Positions 57,002 through 64,000 of a DNA stretch of 64,000 nucleotides are shown piece by piece (position 1 is the stretch's first letter; every line of letters begins with the position of its first letter). Where the stretch lies: NCBI GenBank assembly GCA_963743285.1, contig CAVUPF010000001.1, positions 744,001-808,000 on the forward strand. Reading direction: 5' to 3'. The notes under the pieces were generated by a model. That model did not search any database. It was given only the letters and a program-made list of their open reading frames with translations, and was not told where the DNA came from. The position numbers and the translations under genes are program-made. This stretch comes from CAVUPF01 sp963743285 (GTDB lineage: Bacteria > Actinomycetota > Thermoleophilia > Solirubrobacterales > 70-9).

Positions 57002-59600
57002 ACCCCACTCGCCCGCGCTGACGTCGCGGGTCCGCGTCGAGGGCCACCTCGAGTTGCCCTTGGGCGAGGGCTGGGAGACCGCCGCCGCGGCGCCTGGCTT
57101 GCGCACCGACCCGAGCCAGCTCGACGGGCTCGACTGGATTGCGGCGAGCGTGCCGGGCACCGTGGCCGCGGCGCTGCGGGACGCTGGCCGCTGGCGGGCC
57201 GGCGAGCCGAGCGACTTCGACGCAGAGGACTGGTGGTTTCGCACCCGATTTGAGGCGGCGCCGAGTGCTCGCGGCGAGGAAGTCGTGCTCCACCTCGACG
57301 GCGTTGCGACGCTTGCTGAGGTCTTTTTGAACGGCACCTCAGTGCTGCAGAGCGAGACAATGTTCTGCGCTCACGCCGTGGAGGTCGGGAGCCTGCTGCG
57401 CGAGGGTGGCAACGAGCTGGCAATACGCTGCCGGGCACTGGGCCCGGAGCTGCGCGTGAGGCGTCGGCCCCGGGCGCGCTGGCGCACGAAGCTCGTCGAC
57501 GGCAGCTTGCGTTTCTTCCGCACGATGCTGCTCGGTCGCGCTCCCGGATTTGCCCCTGGACCGGCGGCGGTGGGCCCGTGGCGACCGGTATGGATGGAGC
57601 GCCGCCGCCTGCTCGCGGTCGATCGGCTCGAGCTCGGGACGAGGCTGGAGGAGGCCGACGGCGTGCTCTCGGTGCGGGCCTCGCTGCGGGGATTGGGCGG
57701 AGCCGTTCCCGGTGCGGTGGAGGTCGAACTTGGTGGTGCTTCCGGAGCTCACCGCGCCCCGCTTGAGAGCGAGGCGACGCCGAGCGGAGTCGAGGTGAGC
57801 GGCACCATCACCGTTCCCGACGTCGCTTGCTGGTGGCCGCACACCCACGGCGACCCGGTCCTTCACGAGGTGGCGCTACGCATCGCGGTCGAGTCGGAGA
57901 CAATCGCGATTGAGCTGGGTCGAGTCGGCTTTCGCAGCCTGGTGGCGGGACCCCGGTCCGATCACGACGCAGAGGTCGATGGCTTGGACTTTCACGTCAA
58001 CGGCATCAGGGTGTTTGTGCGTGGCGCCGTCTGGACGCCTGCGGACGCCGTCAGCCTTGCGCCGAGCGAGGCGGTATTGGGCGCTGCGCTGGCGCGGGTG
58101 CGCGACGCGGGCATGAACATGCTGCGGATCCCAGGCACCGGGACCTATGAGAGCACCAGGTTCCACGACCTCTGCGACGAGCTGGGAATACTCGTCTGGC
58201 AGGACTTCATGTTCGCGAATCTCGACTACCCGATTTCCGACGAGGACTTCCGGGCGACGGTTGAGCGAGAGGCTAGGGAGCAGCTGGGTAGGCTTGCGGG
58301 ACGGCCGAGCCTCGCGGTCATGTGCGGCAACAGCGAGGTCGAGCAGCAGGTCGCGATGCTCGGGCTCGACGCCGAGCTGGGTCGCGGCGAGCTGTTCGGA
58401 GAGCTGCTGCCACGGTTGGTGAAGGAGGTCGGCATCGACGCCGTCTACCTGCCGTCCGCTCCCTGTGGCGGCGAGCGACCCTTCCGACCCGACCGCGGCG
58501 TTGCCAACTACTACGGAGTCGGTGGCTACCGACGCCCACTCGAGGACGTTCGCCGCGCGGCAGTCCGCTTTGCGGCCGAGTGCCTGGCCTTGGCAAATGT
58601 GCCCGACGACGCCGGCCTTCAGGCCGTCCTGCCGGAGGCGCCCGGTGACCTCGTCGCACACCATCCCCGCTGGAAGGCCGGGGTGCCCCGCGACGTTGGC
58701 AGCGGCTGGGACTTCGATGACGTCCGCGACCACTACCTGGCGCTGTTGTTCGACCTCGACCCTGGCGAGCTGCGCCGATATGACCATGAGCGCTATCTGG
58801 ATCTCTCCCGGGCCGTCTCGGGCGAGGTGATGGCGGCGGTCTTCGGCGAGTGGCGCCGGTCCGCCTCGCCCTGCGGGGGCGGGCTAGTGCTTTGGCTGGG
58901 AGACCTCGCGCCCGGAGCCGGCTGGGGGATCCTCGACCACACTGGGACGCCGAAGTGTGCCTATCACCACCTGCGCCGGGCGCTCGCTCCAGCCGCGGTC
59001 TGGATGACTGATGAGGGACTTGCCGGGGTCGGCGTGCACGTCGCCAATGATCGTCCCGAGGTGCTCTCCGCGCGCCTGCGAGTTGCGCTTTACAGAGACT
59101 TCGAACAGCAGGTCGGCGAGGCGCAAGACGAATTGGAGATCGCCCCCCACGACGGGCTTTCGCTTGACCTCGAGTCGATGCTCGGGCGGTTCGTCGACGC
59201 ATCATGGGCCTACCGGTTCGGCCCCCCGGCCCAGAACCTGATCGTCGCCTGCATCGAGAGGGATCGGGGCGAGGGGATGGTGGACCTGGTCTCGCAGGCG
59301 ATCTTTCTCCCGGACGGAAGGCCCAGCGCGGTGGAGAACCCCGACCGGCTCGGAATCGAGGCAGAAGTGCGCCGCGGCTCCTCCGGCTCAGCCGTGCTCT
59401 CGCTGAAGAGTCGCCGCTTTGTATACGGCCTGCGCGTCCATGCCCCGGGACTGGTCCCCGAGGACGATGCGTTCTGCCTTGAGCCGGGACAGATGCGACA
59501 CCTCGCCCTGGAGCCGACAGGCACGGAGGGTTCGACCGGAGCCGTGGCGCTCACCGCCCTCAACTTGCGGGGCCGTGTCATGGTTGCCTTGCCGGACTGA
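56988..59600 (+). CDS. Glycoside hydrolase family 2 (beta-mannosidase-like) protein
   Basis: The 870-residue protein has the GH2 layout: sugar-binding domain (WWFRTRFEA, EVVLHLDGVATLAEVFLNGT), an Ig-like domain, and a TIM barrel. It retains the acid/base in VMCGNSEVEQQ (Glu450) and the likely nucleophile in RFAAECLALANVP (Glu531). Mannosidases normally have GNNE and SEFGFQS at these places, so both sites are varied but keep Glu. No signal peptide is seen, so it should be cytoplasmic. Overlap with DUF1839 makes it part of the operon. It may be a transferase rather than a hydrolase. Confidence 0.85.
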   Translation: MSSDEPHSPALTSRVRVEGHLELPLGEGWETAAAAPGLRTDPSQLDGLDWIAASVPGTVAAALRDAGRWRAGEPSDFDAEDWWFRTRFEAAPSARGEEVVLHLDGVATLAEVFLNGTSVLQSETMFCAHAVEVGSLLREGGNELAIRCRALGPELRVRRRPRARWRTKLVDGSLRFFRTMLLGRAPGFAPGPAAVGPWRPVWMERRRLLAVDRLELGTRLEEADGVLSVRASLRGLGGAVPGAVEVELGGASGAHRAPLESEATPSGVEVSGTITVPDVACWWPHTHGDPVLHEVALRIAVESETIAIELGRVGFRSLVAGPRSDHDAEVDGLDFHVNGIRVFVRGAVWTPADAVSLAPSEAVLGAALARVRDAGMNMLRIPGTGTYESTRFHDLCDELGILVWQDFMFANLDYPISDEDFRATVEREAREQLGRLAGRPSLAVMCGNSEVEQQVAMLGLDAELGRGELFGELLPRLVKEVGIDAVYLPSAPCGGERPFRPDRGVANYYGVGGYRRPLEDVRRAAVRFAAECLALANVPDDAGLQAVLPEAPGDLVAHHPRWKAGVPRDVGSGWDFDDVRDHYLALLFDLDPGELRRYDHERYLDLSRAVSGEVMAAVFGEWRRSASPCGGGLVLWLGDLAPGAGWGILDHTGTPKCAYHHLRRALAPAAVWMTDEGLAGVGVHVANDRPEVLSARLRVALYRDFEQQVGEAQDELEIAPHDGLSLDLESMLGRFVDASWAYRFGPPAQNLIVACIERDRGEGMVDLVSQAIFLPDGRPSAVENPDRLGIEAEVRRGSSGSAVLSLKSRRFVYGLRVHAPGLVPEDDAFCLEPGQMRHLALEPTGTEGSTGAVALTALNLRGRVMVALPD

Positions 59601-59612
59601 GGACCGACAACT

Positions 59613-61460
59613 TTGCCTGCCATCCCGATATACCTAGACACGGCGCTCGACTCCGTCTTCTGCTTGTTCCACCCGCCGGCGGATGGCATTTCCCAAAGCA
59701 CCGCGGTGCTGATCTGCGCTCCCTGGGGATGGGAGGAGATGGCCTCCTACCGAAGTCGCCGCCACTGGGCCGAACAACTCGCGGGGGCTGGCCATCCAAC
59801 CTTGCGCTTAGACCTGCCCTCAAGCGGCGACAGCAGCGGCATGCCTGGCGATCCCTCTCGGCTTGAGTCATGGGCAGCGGCGATCGCACGCGCCGCGGGG
59901 TGGCTGCGGGAGAGCGGCGCGAGCTCCCGGGTGGCCGGCCTCGGCCTGGGGCTGGGCGGCTTGCTGGTGAGGGAGGCCGTGTCGGAGGGCGCGGTGATCG
60001 ATGATCTGGTGCTCTGGGCCGCGCCAGGCACGGGCCGCTCATTCGTGCGGGAGACGCGAGCTTTCTCGCGGCTGCAGGAGGGTCGACCTGACGGGGGGGG
60101 CGATGCAAATGACGCCTCTCGGTTGCCGGATGGGTGGCTTGAGACTGGCGGCTTTGTCTTGAGCGCCGAAACCCTGAAGTCGCTGAGTTCGCTCGATCCA
60201 AGGCTGCACTCCACCTCCTCCGACCTGCGCCGCGCCCTGCTGCTCGACCGCGACGGCATCACGCCCGATCCAAAGCTGCAGGCGGGGCTCGAAGAGGCGG
60301 GCGTCGAGGTGACCGTCGCCCCCGGAGTGGGATGGGGGGCGATGGTCGCTCACCCCGAGCGCACCAAGCTTCCGCTCGGCGTCGTCGAGCGGGTAGCTTC
60401 CTGGCTTCGCCTCGCAGAGGGGCAGGTCCCAGCCGGAGGTCGGGGCGATCGGGAGGAGCCGGCGTCCTCCGCACAGTTGGAGTCCCCCGTTGGGCCGGCC
60501 GAGACGGCGCTCGAGGTCGACAGTAAGGAGGTGCGGGAGTCGCCGCTGCTCGTGCCCCAGCCATATGGCGACGCCTTCGGCGTTCTCGCTGAGCCGGCCG
60601 ATCCACCCGAGACGTCGCTGTGCGTCGTCTTTCTCAACGCCGGCGCGGTTCGCCACAGCGGCCCGAACCGCCTCTGGGTCGAGGCGTCTCGTCGCTGGGC
60701 TTCACGCGGCGTGCGCTCGCTGCGGGTCGACCTTGAGGGGATCGGGGAGGCAGACGGCGATGACAGCAAGCGCAATGACGTCGCCTCCTTTTACGTACCG
60801 GAGTTCGAGCAACAGGTATCGGTCGTCCTCGACCTCCTGGAAGAGCGCGGTCTGGGCAAGAGGTTCGTGCTGGTCGGGCTGTGCGCCGGCGGTTATTGGA
60901 CGTTTCGGGTCGCCCTGCATGAGCCCCGGGCCGGGGTCGTGGTGCTGCTCAACGCCGGGGCGCTTAGCTGGCACGACAATCTGCTCAGCGAGCGCGAAGC
61001 CGAGAAACTCGAGCGCGTCTTCCAAGCCCAGTGGTGGCGAAAACTGCTGGGTGGCCAGGTCTCACCGACAAGGTTATGGGTCTTCGCGCGACTCTCGCTC
61101 GCAAAGGCCGGCTGGGCACTGCGCGCACTGGCTGCCCGCCTCGTGGGCCGGGGCAGCGCCGCGCCTGGATCGCGCCTTGAGGCCGACCTCGACCAGCTGC
61201 GAAGTGCCGGCGCCCGAGCCGTGTTCGCGTTCTCTGGCGGCGAGCCGCTCTACGCCGAACTGGCGACGAAGGGCGTTCTCGAGCGCCTCGACAGATGGCC
61301 AAACCTCACCCTGGTCAGCCTTCCCGGCGACGATCACACCCTGCGCTCGGCAGCCGCCCAGTGCGCCGCGCACGAGCTGATCGATCGCGAGGTAAAGCGC
61401 GCCCTCGCGGCACAGCCAGATCGCCAAGGCGGGCGAGCCGAGCCGTCGGGGAGATCGTGA
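59613..61460 (+). CDS. Tandem alpha/beta-hydrolase with atypical nucleophiles
   Basis: The 615-residue protein contains two alpha/beta-hydrolase folds. The first (about 1-240) has APWGWEEMASYRSRRHWAEQ and a nucleophile elbow VAGLGLGLGGL (about 107-117) in which Gly replaces Ser. The second (about 310-600) has NAGAVRHSGPNRLW, LRVDLEGIGEAD and the elbow VGLCAGGYW with Cys424 as in dienelactone hydrolases, and a His in GDDHTLRS. It resembles the hydrolase pairs of exosortase and polysaccharide loci, here fused. TTG 59613 lies 12 bases after the GH2 stop. Confidence 0.82.
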   Translation: MPAIPIYLDTALDSVFCLFHPPADGISQSTAVLICAPWGWEEMASYRSRRHWAEQLAGAGHPTLRLDLPSSGDSSGMPGDPSRLESWAAAIARAAGWLRESGASSRVAGLGLGLGGLLVREAVSEGAVIDDLVLWAAPGTGRSFVRETRAFSRLQEGRPDGGGDANDASRLPDGWLETGGFVLSAETLKSLSSLDPRLHSTSSDLRRALLLDRDGITPDPKLQAGLEEAGVEVTVAPGVGWGAMVAHPERTKLPLGVVERVASWLRLAEGQVPAGGRGDREEPASSAQLESPVGPAETALEVDSKEVRESPLLVPQPYGDAFGVLAEPADPPETSLCVVFLNAGAVRHSGPNRLWVEASRRWASRGVRSLRVDLEGIGEADGDDSKRNDVASFYVPEFEQQVSVVLDLLEERGLGKRFVLVGLCAGGYWTFRVALHEPRAGVVVLLNAGALSWHDNLLSEREAEKLERVFQAQWWRKLLGGQVSPTRLWVFARLSLAKAGWALRALAARLVGRGSAAPGSRLEADLDQLRSAGARAVFAFSGGEPLYAELATKGVLERLDRWPNLTLVSLPGDDHTLRSAAAQCAAHELIDREVKRALAAQPDRQGGRAEPSGRS

Positions 61461-61552
61461 GCGCCGAGCAAGAGCTCGCCCTGGGCCCAGGCAACGCTGA
61501 TCACGAAGGCCCCCCGCCACCCGCCTGCCAGCCCGGCCCCCGGCGGCTGGGC

Positions 61553-62230
61553 TCAGGCGGGGACGACGCCGCTCACCAGGAGCTGGGCCGGGAGGAAGTC
61601 GGCGAGCGGGGAGTGCGAGAGCGCCTTGACGATCGCCAGTCGTCGGCCGGCGCTCCAGTACTGGGGGTGGACCTCGACCTCGCTGAGGCCGGCGCCGCAA
61701 AGCAGCTCGTGGGCGTCGCTTGGTCCAAACCAGCGCAGGTGGGTGCGGTCGAAGATGCCTTCATCATAGCGCGGCCAGCGCCGCGCTATGATCGCGCGAC
61801 GCATCGTCGGCCAGTAGAAGACGTTGGGGACGCTGACCAACACCGTGGCGCCGGGCGAGAGCCAGGCGACGGCGCGCCGCAGTGTCTGCCAGGGGTCGAT
61901 CAGGTGCTCGAGGACATCGGCGGCGATCAGGCAGTCAAAGGGAGCCTCGGGCGGGGGCTCCTCGCTCGCGAAGGCTTCCACGTCGGCGCACACCACGCGG
62001 TCAAGGCGCTCGCTTGCCAGGGAGGCGTAGGCGCCCAGCAGCTCGACGCCGAGCACGCTCGCCCCCTGGCGCCGCTTGATCGCCTCGGCGAGGGAGCCGT
62101 TTGAGCAACCGAACTCGAGGATGTTGCGGGCGCCGGGCGGCACCATTCGCTGCACGTCGGGGCGCGCACCCTCATAGCCGTGACTGCGGCGCGCCAGGGC
62201 ATCGACCTCCTCGGCAGGCTGCGGTGCCAT
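61553..62230 (-). CDS. SAM-dependent methyltransferase (MetW-like)
   Basis: The 225-residue class I methyltransferase has motif I ILEFGCSNGSLAEAIKRR, VLGVELLGAYASLAS, DCLIAADVLEHLIDPWQTLR and VLVSVPNVFYWPTMRRAI. It continues RTHLRWFGPSDAHELLCGAG. The LEFGCSNG form is typical of MetW-like proteins and of methyltransferases in glycan loci. It is convergent to the tandem hydrolase and co-directional with the next methyltransferase. Substrate unknown. Confidence 0.85.
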   Translation of the reverse strand: MAPQPAEEVDALARRSHGYEGARPDVQRMVPPGARNILEFGCSNGSLAEAIKRRQGASVLGVELLGAYASLASERLDRVVCADVEAFASEEPPPEAPFDCLIAADVLEHLIDPWQTLRRAVAWLSPGATVLVSVPNVFYWPTMRRAIIARRWPRYDEGIFDRTHLRWFGPSDAHELLCGAGLSEVEVHPQYWSAGRRLAIVKALSHSPLADFLPAQLLVSGVVPA

Positions 62231-62326
62231 CGACGCTCATCGTAGTCATGGCGGGCTCGCTGCCGCGCCTCGCAGGCGGGGAGGCGGTGCCGCGTCACAG
62301 AAAGCGCGGGCCAGAGCGGCGAGCGC

Positions 62327-63133
62327 CTAAAGGGGGCGGCAGAGGTAGTTAAACCACGGGTCGCGGCGGGCCTCCTGGGGCTCGACCTCGCGGCCGGTCT
62401 CATCGAGGATCGCGATCGCCTCAAGGCCCGCCTCTCCCAGCTGCTTTAGCTGCTCGGCCCGATCGACGTAGTAGACCTGCAGGTTAAAGCCGTGGGCGAC
62501 GTCGCGGATCACAGTCCAACCGCGGCGCCGCGCTGCGTCGAGGTCGATCGCCCGGTTGCTTTGTCGAACCCGCCATGCGTAGCGGGCGTCTTCGAGGGAG
62601 GAGAGGATCTCACGGATGTCGAGCAGCGATCGGTTTCGTTGACGCGGGCGTTTGGTAGTCAGGGGAATCGCCCCCAGCGAGTGCGCGGAGAAAAGGAATC
62701 TGCCATCGGGCTTGAGGACTCCGCGGACCTCGGCGAGGATCCGCAGCCGGTCCTCGTGTCCGACCGCGTCGATCCCGTTGAAGCTGAACAGCACGAAGTC
62801 AAAGGGCCCGTTTACCGAGGAGAGGTCGCGGGCGTCGCCCACCACGAGTTCGACTCGGTCATCTGTCCCCAGCAGCTGTCGGGCCCGCTCGATCATCCGC
62901 GGCGAGTAATCGAGCCCGACGTAGCGACCGACCAGGGCGGCGAACGTGTAGCCGGTGCGCCCTGAGCCGACGCCGAGATCGAGCATCTCGATCTCGTTGA
63001 GGCGCTCGTGCATTTCCGCCATCACCTTTCGCTCCGGCGGCTTCAGCGAGACGTCCGTGTAGATCGCGGCGTCGCGGTCAAAGACCGCCTGGTTGGCGTC
63101 CATGTTGGCCAAGGGCAGCAATTTATAGCCCAT
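62327..63133 (-). CDS. SAM-dependent methyltransferase
   Basis: The 268-residue protein has motif I MLDLGVGSGRTGYTFAALVG, VGLDYSPRMIERARQL, LVVGDARDLS, FDFVLFSFNGIDAVGHEDRL and LKPDGRFLFSAHSLGAIPLT, a standard class I fold. The C-terminal end (GFNLQVYYVDRAEQLKQLGE) is the type seen in small-molecule methyltransferases. ATG 63133 is the likely start. It lies upstream of the MetW-like gene in the same direction, with about 96 bases between them. Confidence 0.87.
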   Translation of the reverse strand: MGYKLLPLANMDANQAVFDRDAAIYTDVSLKPPERKVMAEMHERLNEIEMLDLGVGSGRTGYTFAALVGRYVGLDYSPRMIERARQLLGTDDRVELVVGDARDLSSVNGPFDFVLFSFNGIDAVGHEDRLRILAEVRGVLKPDGRFLFSAHSLGAIPLTTKRPRQRNRSLLDIREILSSLEDARYAWRVRQSNRAIDLDAARRRGWTVIRDVAHGFNLQVYYVDRAEQLKQLGEAGLEAIAILDETGREVEPQEARRDPWFNYLCRPL

Positions 63134-63467
63134 GCCTCGCTGCCAACCCGCACTTTTTCACCTCGGTGGCGGGGGCCATACAGATCTGATCAGCACGCTT
63201 CCCACGGCACTCTTTGAGGGCCATCGGGCCGCGGTTTTGAGGCGGGCGCGCCTGGGCGGCGGCCTCTTTTCAGGGATGTATGCTTGGCGAAGTCGGCGGG
63301 CGGCGCCGCCCAGTGCTCAAAACGGCCCGCGTTGAGGCCGATACTGAATTCAGCCAGCCGGCGGGCGTCAGCGTCGGGTAGCTTTGCCAGCGCTCAGCGC
63401 CAAGCCTCTGAGGGCTGGGGCCTGCTAAGCATCGGCATTGTCCGAGTGTGAGGAGCTTCAGATACCG
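63134..63467. other. Intergenic region between divergent genes
   Basis: No supported gene is seen. It carries the promoters of the leftward methyltransferase and the rightward MaoC gene. A purine-rich aggag at 63451-63455 lies 12 bases before the MaoC ATG, slightly long for a ribosome site. Confidence 0.45.
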
Positions 63468-63986
63468 ATGAACGATGAGACCTATGAGCTAAGCACCGAG
63501 CAGGCTGAGCGCGAGGCGTCCGGCGCCCACAGCTACGGCCGCTACCTCGAGGAGTTCGAGGTCGGCGCCGTCTACAAGCACTGGCCGGCGAAGACCGTGA
63601 CCGAGGCCGATGACCACCTCTTCTGCCTGCTGACGATGAACCATCATCCGCTGCACATCAACGATGTCTACGCGGCGCGCTCCCAGCAGGGGCGAAACGT
63701 AGTCGTCGGCCCGCTCGTCTACTCGCTCGCCCTGGGGATGTCGGTCTCTGACATCTCGGGCAAGGCGATCGCCAATCTCGCGACCGAAGAGCTCAGCCAT
63801 CCCAACCCTGTCTTTCACGGCGACACCCTGTTCTGCGAGACGGAGGTGCTCGAGGTGAGGCCCTCGCAATCACGGTCAGACCGGGGCATCGTCAAGGTCC
63901 ACACGCGGGTTCTAAACCAAGACGGGCTGCTGGTGGCGGAGTTCAAGCGGCTCGTGCTGGTGCCGCGACGCGAGCCGGGCGCCTAA
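63468..63986 (+). CDS. MaoC-family dehydratase/hydratase
   Basis: The 172-residue hot-dog-fold protein has the MaoC active-site region TEADDHLFCLLTMNHHPLHI (Asp and His of the D.....H hydratase motif), then VVGPLVYSLALGMSVSD and FHGDTLFCETEVLEVR. The members hydrate enoyl-CoA, and some act on mesaconyl-CoA or related C5 CoA esters in glyoxylate assimilation. With a malyl/beta-methylmalyl-CoA lyase in the same window, that role is possible but unproven. ATG 63468 was chosen; an earlier in-frame ATG at 63438 gives an unrelated extension. Confidence 0.85.
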   Translation: MNDETYELSTEQAEREASGAHSYGRYLEEFEVGAVYKHWPAKTVTEADDHLFCLLTMNHHPLHINDVYAARSQQGRNVVVGPLVYSLALGMSVSDISGKAIANLATEELSHPNPVFHGDTLFCETEVLEVRPSQSRSDRGIVKVHTRVLNQDGLLVAEFKRLVLVPRREPGA

Positions 63987-64000
63987 CCGGGCCGATGAGC

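Noticed and set aside
43329..61460. Exosortase (PEP-CTERM) system
   Set aside because: Ligase, carrier protein, hydrolases and CelD-type acyltransferase recall exosortase-linked sets, but no exosortase-like membrane protease and no PEP-CTERM tail were found.
1..64000. CRISPR arrays, tRNA or rRNA genes, IS elements
   Set aside because: No regularly spaced short repeats, cloverleaf-like sequences, rRNA segments or transposase genes were recognised on either strand.

Overview
The window is high-GC, leader-rich bacterial DNA that most resembles an actinobacterium of the Thermoleophilia/Solirubrobacterales type. The grounds are a GTP-type PEP carboxykinase, an actinobacterial-style c-di-AMP riboswitch, a Chloroflexus-like malyl-CoA lyase, a secreted protein with a CxxGF..VxGKxxC tail, and pervasive leaderless or GTG/TTG starts. 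This placement is inference. No rRNA, tRNA, CRISPR array, integrase or transposase was seen.

Region 1 (1-6.3 kb) is central carbon metabolism: the start of an acyl-CoA synthetase, a small one-cluster ferredoxin, the two subunits of a succinate/malate-CoA ligase (sucD, sucC) separated by a toxin-antitoxin pair, a DUF4333 lipoprotein and pckG. Malyl-CoA lyase (21.3-22.4 kb) and a MaoC hydratase at the right end could belong to the same malyl-CoA/C4-acid metabolism.

Region 2 (6.4-26.4 kb) is an accessory island with about nine intact, broken or remnant toxin-antitoxin modules (PIN/Phd, PIN/RHH, AbiEi/AbiEii, HTH/nucleotidyltransferase, DUF6036-type) and two DUF4143 ATPases plus a fragment of one. 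Its most unusual feature is how the modules sit. The 3' end of pckG is repeated on the far side of a DUF4143 gene. Read on the minus strand, the full mcl gene is followed by module, mcl 3' fragment, module, shorter mcl 3' fragment, module, very short mcl remnant. A shared tail of about 90 bp follows three of the toxin genes. Between these lie stress-type or small genes (DUF1003, GYD, DUF899, DUF1059, ArsR/SRPBCC) and a c-di-AMP riboswitch in front of a frameshifted response regulator.

Region 3 (26.5-42.7 kb) is an exopolysaccharide locus: surface proteins, a secreted glycoside hydrolase, two nucleotide-sugar SDR enzymes, a WecA/MraY-type initiating transferase, two family-4 glycosyltransferases, a GT-C membrane glycosyltransferase, a flippase and two different O-antigen-ligase/polymerase proteins.

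Region 4 (42.9-64 kb) is carrier-protein chemistry. One minus-strand operon pairs an adenylating ligase and an acyl carrier protein with two acyltransferases and a PabAB-type chorismate enzyme broken by about five frameshifts. A plus-strand operon holds holo-ACP synthase, a second carrier protein, an acyl-CoA dehydrogenase, a class II synthetase-like amino acid:carrier-protein ligase, DUF1839, a GH2-family protein and a tandem alpha/beta hydrolase with atypical nucleophiles. This second operon is the best candidate for an undescribed pathway: an aminoacyl-thioester route, perhaps decorating the neighbouring polysaccharide.

Several genes carry single-base frameshifts (response regulator, DUF899, secreted protein, one toxin, pabAB). 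Real decay and residual assembly errors cannot be told apart from one sequence.
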